From contig BGZK01000135.1 in the NCBI GenBank assembly GCA_005406025.1, forward strand, positions 372,001 to 436,000: a stretch of DNA of 64,000 nucleotides. The letters run 5' to 3'. The notes below the pieces were generated by a model that had not been told where the DNA came from, made no database searches, and was given only the letters and a program-made list of their open reading frames with translations. The translations under genes and the position numbers were made by a program. Position 1 is the stretch's first letter. Every line of letters begins with the position of its first letter. This stretch comes from Eumeta japonica. Its lineage: Eukaryota > Arthropoda > Insecta > Lepidoptera > Psychidae. Positions 24,001 through 31,752 of this stretch are shown piece after piece.

Positions 24001-24907
24001 ATTCTTATAACAAAAGTGAACTATTCTAAAATAACAAAACACAAGGTAATCGGACTTACGTGTTTGAATAAATTCTACTATTTTGTTAAAAAATTCTCTT
24101 TCTCACACCTCACCCTCTTCAAACAAAACGAGTAAATAATATATGCGAATAACTATATAAAATCGATATTAACATTTTACGCGATGGTGTGTTCTATCAA
24201 TGTACTAAATTTCACCAAAATCGTTTAAGCCATTTTTGTTACAAAATGTTAGAAAAAGACATGTAGAGCAAAAACTAATAAGCAAAAAGTAATGTTCTTT
24301 CTCAGAATCAAGCTATCTTCGTGCCAAATCACATCGAAATCGGTGCAGCGGCTTAATTTTAAAAATGTGGCAGACAGACAGACAAAGTTACATTCGCATT
24401 TATAACATCAGTATGAATTCTTCTACACAACGATATTATATAGAAGAGGCATTAGAAATATATACATATATAAACTCACTTCTGTTTTCCGTAGTGCTAG
24501 GCAGAGATTAATATTATACAATCTCTCCATAAAATGACTCCTATGAGTGACGAAATACTATTAATTAAAAACCGACTTTCTAAACTTTTTCCTATTTGTA
24601 TATCGTTAAATTGATAGATTTGTTATTATGACATCTTATAAAGTAAAATGGAAATTATACCATTGCTGCGACATAAACAATGCAAGTAGTCTTTCTGGTA
24701 TCTTTACATCTTCGTGAACGATTCCTCCTTTAGTTGACATACCTTAACGGCCACTCTCCTCCCGGTCTTCTTGTCTCTAGCGCAGTAGACTTCCCCGTAC
24801 GTGCCTTCCCCTATGAGGTCCTGCAGAGTGAACCTGTCCCGCGGATCGGCCGCGCGGTCCAGCTCCACGTGCTGCGACAAACCTCTGTATGGCATATCGC
24901 TCCTCAT
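2954..24907 (-). CDS. ninaC: Class III unconventional myosin with N-terminal kinase (NINAC/MYO3 family), 18 coding exons
   Basis: Eighteen exons joined at GT/AG borders with consistent phases give 1,214 residues. Domain order is Ste20-like kinase (about 25-300), basic linker, myosin motor (about 347-1050) and three IQ motifs (about 1055-1176). Visible kinase residues are the GEGTYGEV loop (33-40), Lys55, HRD (154-156), DFG (174-176) and APE (199-201). Visible motor residues are the P-loop GESGAGKT (437-444), switch I NSSRFGK (489-495), switch II DIFGFE (718-723) and Glu663 at the TEDS position. In flies this family acts in photoreceptor microvilli, binding calmodulin and the INAD scaffold to end the light response; that role is inferred here by homology. 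Fly isoforms are, from memory, about 1,135 and 1,501 residues, so most of the protein is present. The only uncertain part is the tail beyond residue 1,214. The start is the first ATG after an in-frame stop in exon 1. Confidence 0.95.
3315..3449 (-). CDS. ninaC: ninaC exon 17: linker and start of IQ motif 3
   Basis: Encodes codon 1122 to 1166. It holds a charged linker ([14 protein letters not shown]) and ends AAVVIQS, the first half of a third IQ motif completed in exon 18. Acceptor is TTTTTCAG and donor GTGAGT. Confidence 0.88.
3732..3942 (-). CDS. ninaC: ninaC exon 16: IQ motifs 1 and 2
   Basis: Encodes residues 1052-1121 plus one base. Two calmodulin-binding IQ motifs are visible: [16 protein letters not shown] (about 1056-1071) and [15 protein letters not shown] (1083-1097). 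The first position is Val rather than Ile in both. The exon is GC-rich. Donor is GTATCT. Confidence 0.92.
4501..4666 (-). CDS. ninaC: ninaC exon 15: converter and start of lever arm
   Basis: Encodes codon 996 to 1051. It contains [31 protein letters not shown] and [12 protein letters not shown], ending IYEEQ. The donor GTGCGT is placed so that exon 16 begins the first IQ motif; reading past it gives no IQ motif and soon departs from the family. Confidence 0.92.
4756..5030 (-). CDS. ninaC: ninaC exon 14: actin-binding region and converter approach
   Basis: Encodes residues 905-995 plus two bases. It shows [15 protein letters not shown], the actin-contact segment [12 protein letters not shown] (940-951), [17 protein letters not shown] and [14 protein letters not shown]. 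The 89-bp intron that follows is at 4,667-4,755. Confidence 0.95.
5921..6213 (-). CDS. ninaC: ninaC exon 13: motor
   Basis: Encodes codon 807 to 904, with [46 protein letters not shown] and TKTGNLYSP. The end of the exon (about 890-904) is the variable loop-2 region. Acceptor is TGTTCCAG and donor GTGAGT. Confidence 0.94.
6845..6995 (-). CDS. ninaC: ninaC exon 12: motor
   Basis: Encodes residues 757-806 plus one base. It contains [41 protein letters not shown] and STDRSLI. The split codon restores the conserved LIEKFH with exon 13. Acceptor is ATATAG and donor GTTTGT. Confidence 0.94.
7083..7227 (-). CDS. ninaC: ninaC exon 11: motor switch II and relay
   Basis: Encodes codon 708 to 756 with [13 protein letters not shown] (switch II 718-723), [21 protein letters not shown] and FTWEQQ. 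This is the most conserved motor segment in the window. The 87-bp intron that follows (6,996-7,082) is one of the two shortest in the gene. Confidence 0.96.
7408..7815. repeat. Inverted-repeat element (MITE-like) in ninaC intron 10
   Basis: A perfect 16-bp inverted repeat, TGCACGACTCATAATG at 7,408-7,423 and its complement at 7,800-7,815, brackets about 376 bp of non-coding sequence. The arms diverge further inward and no clear target-site duplication is visible, so assignment to a transposon family is not possible. Confidence 0.5.
8094..8304 (-). CDS. ninaC: ninaC exon 10: motor, TEDS site
   Basis: Encodes codon 638 to the first two bases of 708. It contains [19 protein letters not shown] and [20 protein letters not shown]. 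Counting back 16 residues from the DATAR aspartate puts Glu663 at the TEDS position, so the motor should not need heavy-chain phosphorylation there. The second half is markedly GC- and Ala/Arg-rich compared with the other exons. Confidence 0.92.
9633..10560 (-). repeat. Dispersed repeat with degenerate internal tandem units, ninaC intron 9
   Basis: It opens with 'gttaaccctgcagactattcctgaaact', the reverse complement of the end of the copy at 17,905-18,590. Inside are three diverged units of about 140-146 bp, each starting with a 'tatc…aa.caaccgattt…' segment (near 10,101, 10,247 and 10,386). Confidence 0.5.
10626..10668. repeat. 13-bp perfect hairpin
   Basis: TGATATGAATCCA and its exact complement are separated by 17 bases, forming a stem-loop in ninaC intron 9. 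Nothing shows a function. Confidence 0.6.
11027..11177 (-). CDS. ninaC: ninaC exon 9: motor helix [14 protein letters not shown]
   Basis: Encodes residues 588-637 plus one base. It starts VVGFQEEEV and contains [16 protein letters not shown], the standard helix before the TEDS loop in myosins. The acceptor (…CAACGAAG) is pyrimidine-poor and slightly unusual, so its exact edge is less certain than the others. Confidence 0.85.
11590..11990. repeat. Unclassified GC-richer block in ninaC intron 8
   Basis: Base composition is clearly less AT-rich than the intron around it, and short reading frames run on the minus strand with stops. It looks like a decayed inserted element, but I do not recognise any motif. 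Confidence 0.3.
12500..12680 (-). CDS. ninaC: ninaC exon 8: motor
   Basis: Encodes residues 527-587, opening with [14 protein letters not shown], a hallmark of the myosin head, and ending with [10 protein letters not shown]. Acceptor is ATTTCAG and donor GTATTT. The phase matches both neighbours. Confidence 0.92.
13501..13545 (+). pseudogene. 3' half of a tRNA-Asp gene with its T-run terminator
   Basis: Bases 13,501-13,533 match the variable region, T arm (GGTTCAATTCCCC) and 3' acceptor strand (TCGGGGAG) of eukaryotic tRNA-Asp(GUC). A run of seven T follows, as at a Pol III terminator. The D arm and anticodon are absent upstream, so it cannot make a tRNA. It lies in ninaC intron 7 on the opposite strand to the gene. 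Confidence 0.75.
13963..14165 (-). CDS. ninaC: ninaC exon 7: motor switch I
   Basis: Encodes residues 460-526 and two bases of codon 527. It shows [14 protein letters not shown], switch I NSSRFGK (489-495) and [12 protein letters not shown]. Donor GTAAGA follows GCTGC, and the next exon completes an Ala codon to give the conserved [13 protein letters not shown] junction. Confidence 0.93.
14969..15567 (+). repeat. Dispersed lepidopteran repeat ('gttcc…ggaacc' family), ninaC intron 6
   Basis: It begins 'ttagagttccatacctcaaaag' with GGAACCC close by, has a (GTCC)n stretch at about 15,030-15,050 and 'aagaccctttatctcgggaacg', and ends 'acggaaccctctatgggcgag' then a T-run. I recognise this layout from many moth and butterfly introns. 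The repeat class is not settled from sequence alone. Confidence 0.75.
15816..16004 (-). CDS. ninaC: ninaC exon 6: motor P-loop
   Basis: Encodes residues 397-459. It contains [13 protein letters not shown] followed by the canonical Walker A GESGAGKT at 437-444. From memory, fly NINAC is altered at this site, so the intact P-loop is notable. The 3' border was placed after SK at donor GTAAAT. Confidence 0.93.
16090..16445 (+). repeat. Dispersed lepidopteran repeat, ninaC intron 5
   Basis: It contains the 'gattccgatttcgat' degenerate array, 'ggataaaaactatcctataccttattccgg' and a 'cagacagacaaat' end, the order seen in a common lepidopteran family. Copies in this window are near 34,985 and 53,580. 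Confidence 0.6.
16709..16990 (-). CDS. ninaC: ninaC exon 5: kinase-motor linker and start of motor
   Basis: Encodes residues 303-396. The first 40 residues are a basic Arg/Lys-rich linker. The motor begins with [12 protein letters not shown] and runs through [14 protein letters not shown], the conserved myosin N-terminal strand. Acceptor is AATTTCAG and donor GTAATC, phase 0 at both ends. Confidence 0.94.
17411..17713 (-). CDS. ninaC: ninaC exon 4: kinase C-lobe
   Basis: Encodes residues 202-302 in phase 0. It contains [30 protein letters not shown] and [11 protein letters not shown], the end of the kinase domain as in MYO3 proteins. Acceptor is TTTTTTAG and donor GTATCT. Confidence 0.95.
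17905..18590 (+). repeat. Dispersed repeat with a three-unit tandem array, ninaC intron 3
   Basis: Three units of 38-40 bp, each starting TTCCCGCTAAGAAAATTGAA, run from about 17,915 to 18,030. They are bracketed by the short inverted pair AACTTCCCG/CGGGAAGTT. The far end (18,540-18,590) reads 'agcaggaagtttcagggtt', a second inverted counterpart. Related copies are at 9,633 and 36,600 in the other orientation. Confidence 0.6.
18855..19136 (-). CDS. ninaC: ninaC exon 3: kinase catalytic and activation loops
   Basis: Encodes residues 108-201 in phase 0. It opens with the hinge [10 protein letters not shown] and carries HRDVKGHN (catalytic Asp156, Lys158, Asn161), DFG (174-176), the Ste20-type activation segment [11 protein letters not shown] and MAPE (198-201). 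All residues needed for catalysis are present. Acceptor is GGTTTCAG and donor GTAAGA. Confidence 0.95.
19720..19830 (+). repeat. Possible tRNA-derived SINE remnant, ninaC intron 2
   Basis: A tRNA-like segment ends in GTGGGTTCAATCTCGGCCC, which resembles a Pol III B box and T arm. The A box is unclear and the flank shows no other SINE hallmark, so this is a weak call. Confidence 0.3.
20040..20420 (-). mobile_element. Decayed mariner-like transposase fragment, ninaC intron 2
   Basis: On the minus strand 20,085-20,140 reads [10 protein letters not shown], the second catalytic Asp block of mariner transposases. The segment 20,350-20,400 resembles the region around the …RKRS… block of the copies at 41 and 44 kb. 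Stops and gaps interrupt it, and no terminal repeats are visible. It lies in the same transcriptional sense as ninaC. Confidence 0.55.
21174..21329 (-). CDS. ninaC: ninaC exon 2: kinase N-lobe
   Basis: Encodes residues 56-107 in phase 0. It contains an acidic alpha-C helix region (EEIEEEF), the segment [10 protein letters not shown] and the strand IWFVME that leads to the hinge, all typical of NINAC/MYO3 kinases. Acceptor is TATTGCAG and donor GTCAGT. A short inverted-repeat element starts only 36 bases upstream of the exon. Confidence 0.92.
21366..21497. repeat. Short inverted-repeat element just upstream of ninaC exon 2
   Basis: ACATTGGCGTTTT at 21,366-21,378 and its exact complement at 21,485-21,497 enclose about 106 bp of unusually GC- and CpG-rich DNA. 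The element begins 36 bp from the exon 2 acceptor, inside the space where a branch point is expected. Confidence 0.55.
21554..21687. repeat. Diverged direct repeat, period about 90 bp
   Basis: Two copies of a segment reading 'tagagac.gag.cg.cg' followed by 'attca.gctac' start near 21,554 and 21,644 in ninaC intron 1. They differ at several positions. No function is evident. Confidence 0.45.
22100..22205. repeat. Degenerate 'cgat…accggtatcg' simple-sequence block
   Basis: A short-period degenerate array of TATCGA/GGTACCGGTATCG-like units in ninaC intron 1. The same kind of array is found inside the dispersed repeats at 16.2, 35.2 and 53.7 kb. Confidence 0.4.
24060..24420 (+). repeat. Dispersed lepidopteran repeat with 'cgcatttataa' end, ninaC intron 1
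   Basis: It contains 'aaatttcaccaaaatcgttta', 'aaatcggtgcagcggctt', a (CAGA)n run and the end ACATTCGCATTTATAACATC. This 3' end is characteristic of a very abundant lepidopteran family. Confidence 0.7.
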
Positions 24908-24925
24908 TTTTCATGTATACATTAT
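24743..24925 (-). CDS. ninaC: ninaC exon 1: start codon and kinase glycine-rich loop
   Basis: The ATG is at 24,907-24,905 and encodes residues 1-55. The 18 bases before it (24,908-24,925) are 5' UTR with an in-frame TGA, preceded by an acceptor ending TTGTTACAG, so at least one non-coding exon lies upstream. The exon shows the loop GEGTYGEV and ends in AVK, the ATP-binding Lys55, followed by donor GTATGT. The upstream exon and promoter were not found. Confidence 0.92.
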
Positions 24926-25356
24926 CTGTAACAAATAACGCACCATGTTTAATATTCTCTGATTATATTGTTAAGTATTACAACTGTGAATTTAGGTAAA
25001 CGTTTCGGTATTAACTTGAATAGTTAATTTTATTTAATATAAAATATAAAAATCTACAGTACGGTTAAAATAATAACTAAAGAATGATAAGTTAATATCG
25101 TTTGTGAAAGCTGTTTGATATTGAATTGTGAGGTCTATAAGAATTTTAAGGCTTAACATTTTTATCCGTGAACTCATGAACTCTATGATAAAAGACATGT
25201 GCGTCAGCGCGTATTTAAAAATTTGACAGCTCAACACATATCGAATTGTATGGATCGTACGTAGACGTAGATCGTACGTAGACCAGACGTAGATCACGAG
25301 GTCATCGGATTATATATGCAACTAAAATTTTGTAAAAGTAAAATAATTTTTATATT

Positions 25357-25500
25357 TTAATCGTCGGTCGACATTAAAGTTCCTTCTTTTTTGCAAACTC
25401 GTTATGTTACCGGAATAAAAGTGTGTTACAATGTTACGTGTTGTTCTGGTAAAATAACGAGTTTGACAAATAATAAAGAACTTTAATGTCGATCATTAAA
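25357..25500. repeat. Fold-back element (MITE-like)
   Basis: Arms at about 25,368-25,414 and 25,445-25,492 are inverted copies with a few mismatches, sharing TCGACATTAAAGTTC and AACTCGTTAT blocks. They surround a loop of about 30 bases. The outer edges read TTAAT and ATTAA, which could be a TTAA-type or AT-rich target site. There is no coding capacity. Confidence 0.65.
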
Positions 25501-26134
25501 TAAATGGCTTGTTCCTAGTCGAAATAAATTTATATATAATTTATTAGTTTGCTTTTAATAACATAAAAGCTTGTTTTTTATTTATTTTTTACATCTATTT
25601 ACTCTTTAATATTATATGGTAGTAAAAATAATTAGTTTAGCAATTATCAATTCCTTTAAACTTATAATTAGAAGTAAACTTTTACCAGCATCCGTTTAGC
25701 AGGAACCGACCACGGATGCTACAATCATGTCATGACGTTGTTTAGAACAGGTTATTAGAATTAAATACATATATAAAATTTCATGTCTGTGCAGTTCACT
25801 GTTGAGGAATTTTACTGTCTATCTCCTGACTCCATCATCAGATCAGGTTGGTGGTACCAGATTATTACAAAGTAATTCGATTTATATATTTATGCAAAAT
25901 TTATTAATGCTGAGGTATACATTTGCAGTCTTATAATTTCAAATTGATGGGCTTTTACCTCAACCCCTACATGCTGGTCAATTACGCGTTGGGGAGCTAC
26001 TAATAACCCATCATTTATCACCAGTTCATCACATCATATCACACATCAGTCATAATCAATGCTATTATAGCGACCGTGACAGACAGCTTAGTGTGTTCTG
26101 GAACGCACGGAGCAAGTGGTTATTTTTAATTTCA

Positions 26135-26280
26135 CTCAAATTCGAAATCCATCGGCCAGATTGCCCGCAGTCAGGTCGAACCCGGTACTTTTGGATCGAA
26201 AGCGACGTAAGGAAGACTCCTAAACACTGAGTGACCATTGCTCGATATGCATTAGGTGATTGTAGCAACAAATAGACAGT
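26135..26280 (-). repeat. tRNA-like head of a possible SINE
   Basis: On the minus strand a segment resembling a tRNA runs from 'tcactcagtgtttaggag' (A-box-like) to CCGGGTTCGACCT (B-box-like, complement at 26,171-26,183). The spacing fits a tRNA, but the cloverleaf is imperfect. No tail or duplication was identified. Confidence 0.4.
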
Positions 26281-26699
26281 TTGTAAGCATTTATGCTATA
26301 GGACTTTTAATAATGACTTAGGATCATCAAGAATGTCCTAAAATTCTATATTTCATAAATAATTCTATATTTTTGTCGTATGCAATCATATATCAAATAT
26401 ATGAATAAACAGACAGTTCAAATTTAAGAACATATATTATTGAAGCAACTAAATATTAATTTTATAGCATTTTTACGATTTCCACTTACATGTTTTCATT
26501 TACTGATGCTATAATCGGACAATTATGTTAAACAGTTTTCATATAATTACAAACTGAGAATAATCCATAGAAACAAATCGGAATTCATCAATCCAATTTA
26601 TTTCACAACTGAAGCGACTATAATTGGTTGTAAATTAATGTGGATAGTTACTTCGATTTTTATCTTACACGTTGGATTTTAGTGGAACTAACTACTATT

Positions 26700-26960
26700 C
26701 ACTATGCATGCATAAACCCATGCTTATTTTCCAGAAGAGGAGGTAGATAGAGACCATATATTTCTGCGTGGAGCGATTCTTGGATAAGTCTTACCCCTTT
26801 CCATTGCATTCACCAATCGATGCGCGTGAGCATGTCGGTTTCAAGTGCTCGTTTAAAATTCGGCCTTTCTTTGACATGAGGCCAATACGGTCTACATGAG
26901 CTTTTCTAGAGTAGTTCCTGTTGACTTTTTCATCACACACATGCGCTGTATAGATCGTTC
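26700..26960 (+). repeat. Dispersed lepidopteran repeat ('cccatgcttattt…agagacca' family)
   Basis: The order 'cccatgcttattttccaga', 'ggtagatagagaccatatatttc' and 'gagcgattctt' matches a repeat I recognise in many moth introns and flanks. The class is unknown to me. Confidence 0.6.
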
Positions 26961-28699
26961 TTTACAGATAGCCAATTACCTCAAACAATTATGCATAATC
27001 CCAAGCACTACATCTTTCAAATCAAACCGTTCTCTTACATCACTATTTTATTATAATTAAATAATATATTTTTATTAGTTAAGTATTCATTAAATTTTAA
27101 TTAATCATTATAAATTTAATGAATATTTAAAATTAAAAAGAATTCATAAACGTCAATGCACTTAATTCCCTGATTTGTATTAATGCCATTACTTTTATTT
27201 ATCTATTTTAAATAATTTAAATTTTTTTTGCTATTCACATAAATGAGATGAGTTACAAAAGTGATTATGTCTACATATGAATTAGTTTTATCTGCGGCAA
27301 ATTTTTTAACTATATAAAGAGCATAAATTAAAAAAAAATATTTGTTAGTTGCGTAAGAAACTCACTCATATGCACATTTTATCATCAAGTAGTCAAATTT
27401 CTTTAAAGAGCAAATCAACAATGTCGTTATATCGGCCTTAGTAAAAAATAATCAGTAAAGCCATAAGAGTAAAGGTTTTATTTTATTAAATGAATAGTGT
27501 AAAATAATTATTGTGGAACCTTCATTGCCCTTCACACGTGTAGTACCGGTATATAAATTTAGGTTTAGTGTATGTGCTTAGAGCACTAAGTTACTTTTCT
27601 GATTTTTTGGCATAATCAGTGCACAAAAAAATGCATATTATAATGTAGATTGAAATACAATGTTTTGTTACCACCTTTTTATATTTGAAATCAGTAGGAA
27701 GACAATAAAACAAAGTGTTTATTAAACCTTCAAACACGGATATAAACTCTAGAATCACGATTACATTATGAAGCTTTTCAAATTGCGTTCCACGACACGT
27801 AACACCACAATAAATGATAGTACTGAAGTAGTAACAAGTTGTTTCAGACCGGCTCGTGTGCCCAACCTTTTAAAGTGTCTGCCAATGACAATTAGCCGTC
27901 GGTGCACACATGCACGCGCGCCGGACGGATACGTCGCGCAAGCCGCATGAATTAATAATATTATTCGATAAGGATAGCATAATCATGATAATGCTGCTCG
28001 ATGCATCGCAATAACCGATTAAATATAAGTTTTATAATGGGGTCATCCACCTGTGGTCGGTCTGGCACATACTTGTCTATAGGTATAGCTGTATCATTAT
28101 TTATCCGTGTTTATCAATAATTTGCTGCATCCGATATAAAGCATTGCTGCAATATTACTGCATCCGTTGTAAAGCGTCACTTTAAAGCGATTATTTCGTA
28201 TTATTTATAACCACTGAACGGTGCATTACACTGTTCACTTATAAAGGAATGCACATTATTCATCAATCAATTACCAACTCCTTATCAATCTGTCAGAAAA
28301 CGTAGTTCCGTAACAACAACATAACCGTTATATATACTTAGAACGCATTAGCTAACAATTGTTTCTTGTATAGATAACCCCGGTCGATGCTTATCATGCA
28401 AGAGAAAATTTAACAAAATAAAATTGCTTTAAAATGACAAAATGTAACTATAAACACCTATATTATGTAGAAAACGCATACATGCAAATCCCAAAATACA
28501 TGGTCATTCGCTTTATGGATAGGCATTTCCATCCCACGACACGTACACTTATGAAAAAAACTGTATTAATTATAGATTTGGGACTTAACACGGTAATTTC
28601 AATTAATATCTAGATATGTTATCTATCATTAACATGTCATTTATGAACAAATATTTAAAAAAATACTAAACAACAATGTGTAGTACTTTATCAACTAGA

Positions 28700-28835
28700 A
28701 TATTAATGAATTACTAACGGCATCGGAAATTACAGAACTGATAAAGTTTACATCGATGTGTCATATTTTGTCTACTACACTGTTATTAACGCCATCTGTT
28801 AAAATACTACAGAGTTGACATCGATGTGTTTACTT
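28700..28835. repeat. Diverged direct repeat containing ACATCGATGTGT
   Basis: Two segments about 70 bp apart share 'taac…catc…aaa', 'acaga..tgata/agag' and TTACATCGATGTGT/TGACATCGATGTGT. ACATCGATGT is itself a palindrome. No gene is associated. Confidence 0.45.
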
Positions 28836-31377
28836 CTAGAACGTTAACTTACTGTACATTTTTTTGATTATAAATAAATAAATAGTAATTACAAGTGTAG
28901 TTTAACGAATGACATTTTTTTACTTTTAACTAGAATGTTATTACACTATTACGACTATCTTGTTCCCAATTACAAAATTGTAGTACATATATCTAAATTA
29001 AAAAATATTGAACTTGATACCTCTATTTTTGTCTTTTGTTCAATAATGACATTATACATGAAATTAATGTCTTTCTTTTGTTTATGTAGTTTTTGCGAAA
29101 AATATTAATATTTTTTATGTAACGTAAATTATCTGAAAATTATTTAACAAATGAGTTACTTATTGAATATAATTCATTTATTAATAACTTACTGTATTAA
29201 AAATTCTTTCATAACTATTATATAACAAGAAATAAAATTATAGTGTAACGTTATTGTTATATTATTAAATTATTTAATATTTGTGTAATAACATTAGATA
29301 CCTTGGATTAAAATAAATTTGTTTTTGTACATGCACTCAATTTGTCATTTGATATCATCAACCAGTGATCACTTTAGCGATTGTATTAGAGCTAACGGAG
29401 ACCTGGGCTGCATGGGAGAACAGCCGTACATCTGATCATCTTTACTGAACATGAACTTTCAGGAATAAGTTTTTAAAACTATTTCCATCTTTCAATTGTG
29501 ATACAAAATTAAAACTTTTTTTATTCTTATCTTCAAAATATGAACAATAGAATATCAATTGAAATGGAATTAAATCATTTTTAAAAATTAAAAAAAAATG
29601 TAGTAAATATATAGTGATAATAAAATTTTTCTTTGAAACAACGAAAAAAAAGGTGCACTCGTAAAGTTGAATGTGCACATACGATTTCGTGATTTCATTT
29701 TTGAATTAGTTTTTCGTATTCGGGGACACAAATACACGCATTTTAAACAAAGTATTTTCTACATGGCACAAACGTTGTAATTTCCGTTCAGAAAGAATTC
29801 TCCATATTCGTTTTTGAGAAAAAAGAGTAATGACATCCTAAACGCAGTGTCTGTGTACACTTCGTACGTACACGGACATAAATCTTCACATTTCGAACTT
29901 CAAAAGAACCATAACCAATGATATTTATAAATTCAAAAAGCATCTGTATGTGTTTGTAATTATGCCTTTTTCATATAAAATGGATTCTTCTTTATTCTCA
30001 TATCCATCCTTATCCAAAAAGTGACGGAAAATACAGTATAGCAATTACTTAGTCGTCACTAATCTCGCTATAGGTCCGTCGCTGTTCTCGATAGCAATAA
30101 AAAAGTACTAATGGAAAAAACCAAAGGTCTGTGCTACGCTCACGTAATTCTGAATCCGTACTCCGTGTTCGGAAACGAGTCAGTGAGCCGTATGCATACG
30201 GGCTACTTAAGGCGGTAGCGTCGGCGATGTCCAATTGAAGACGGGCACGTTCATGACAAAGGTTTAACAAGCAGTTTAGCAATGCTCAAGATGTCGTCTA
30301 ATCTATAGGCACACACATATGACTGATAGCCAGAGTTAATGTCACGTCTGTCACGAATTCCGTAACTATTAATTCTTATTTATAAGGAGAGATGCCTTAT
30401 TTAAGTATTTATTTTTCTCGTATTCCTCGTTAATTACTCGAAGATAAATACTTTAATCAGCCTTTTTATTTGTTATTTTTCTTCTAAAAATTGCATTTTC
30501 TTAGATCATTTTTATTTCTTTGGTCGACATTCGGAATAAATATTTTTACTTCTTAGAATCTTGTATTTTAGGAGTAATGAATCTCAAGTAATGTATTTTT
30601 CCCTTTGTACCATCCAGAATACCAATGAAATATAACAGAGTATAATTGAAAGTCTTGCTTATTCAGAAATAATAGCTGAAATATCAATCTTAATGATTTA
30701 TTAATTATTTTCGTGAGAAAAGGAATAAAATTTATTATTCTATTCTACTAGAAAACATCCCAATTTTGTTCATATTCAAATGTTTTTCCACTTCCATTAT
30801 AATTCGCATTCGTGTCCTATTAGTCTCGGTTAATGTATAACACAAGGTAGTGTTTTTAGAAGTATTTTTTCCAAAACATTAAAAATTCTGCAATACTGCT
30901 CACTTTAACTGCTTATGAGGCAAACCCGAATGAATGAACTAGCGCCATAGACACAAGCGTAAGTGCGTGAGGAATAGATTGTATTAATTAATAGGTAGAC
31001 GTTGCATATAGTTAGTTGAGACTGTGGCACGTAACGCGGAGGCGGGCGGCCGCAGCCCGAAGTATCGGTATCGATTTCGTAACGTTTGTCTTTCTCGAGC
31101 TCTTCTCATATAACGAGCACCGACAATCGCCGGTTTTGTCGTTTACCGAACGTGTGGCGTAACGTTGTGTGCCACTTACGGTATTTGTACAGCCCTGATC
31201 TTTGAATTTGCGCGTGCGCCGATACGATCTACATGTACTTTTTTTTATTATTTGATTTTTATACCTGATCGTTATATCGATATGACCCACTGCTGTTGCT
31301 GTATACAGACAATCATACGTTTTTTATTATTGATAATATAATTTTATAACTTTATCATGTAACGCATATATATTCTC

Positions 31378-31739
31378 TGTCAGATTTCGGTACTCGGGAT
31401 CTATATACAAAGAACGCCAGCGACAAAATTAGTTTATTCGATCAGTTTCTTAATTATCTGTTCACTTCTTTTATGAAAACTCACTATTGCATTAATTTAC
31501 ATTCAACTCTCTCGTCTTTTGACTTTACTATTGAGTCTGTGCACCCAGGCCGAGGCCGCGATCAATCCTTTTTTTTCTCAGTCTTCGTCTATGGTTTTTC
31601 GCCACAGCTAGCCTAGTATTTTAAAAATCAAATAGTGACCAGAACTTAGGTTCGCCGGACTCAGCATGGAGGCTGGACTCCTCGCACGTCATCCACAAAA
31701 CTCAGTTATAATTATACTCAGTTATTAGTATACACTACA
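31378..31739 (-). mobile_element. Probable 3' LTR of an LTR retrotransposon
   Basis: On the minus strand the block starts TGTAGTGTATAC immediately after a purine run (31,740-31,752), ends …TCTGACA, and contains an AATAAA. It is 362 bp long, so it has the TG…CA ends, polypurine tract and poly(A) signal expected of an LTR. No second copy was seen in the window, so the ends rest on motifs, not on comparison. Confidence 0.55.
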
Positions 31740-31752
31740 TTCCTCCCTTTTC
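31740..31752 (-). other. Polypurine tract of the LTR retrotransposon
   Basis: GAAAAGGGAGGAA on the minus strand abuts the TG that starts the putative LTR. This is the position and composition of a plus-strand primer in Ty3/gypsy-type elements. Confidence 0.5.

Larger units (their letters stand above)
24926..31377. other. Upstream of ninaC exon 1: no exon recognised
   Basis: The acceptor at 24,926 implies an upstream 5' UTR exon, but I could not locate it or a promoter. The stretch holds an inverted-repeat element (25,357), a tRNA-like segment (26,150) and a dispersed repeat (26,700). Apart from short AT-rich arrays nothing else stands out. Confidence 0.5.

Noticed and set aside
30049..30282. 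77-codon minus-strand frame
   Set aside because: No domain or splice sites recognised, and the region reads like decayed repeat sequence.
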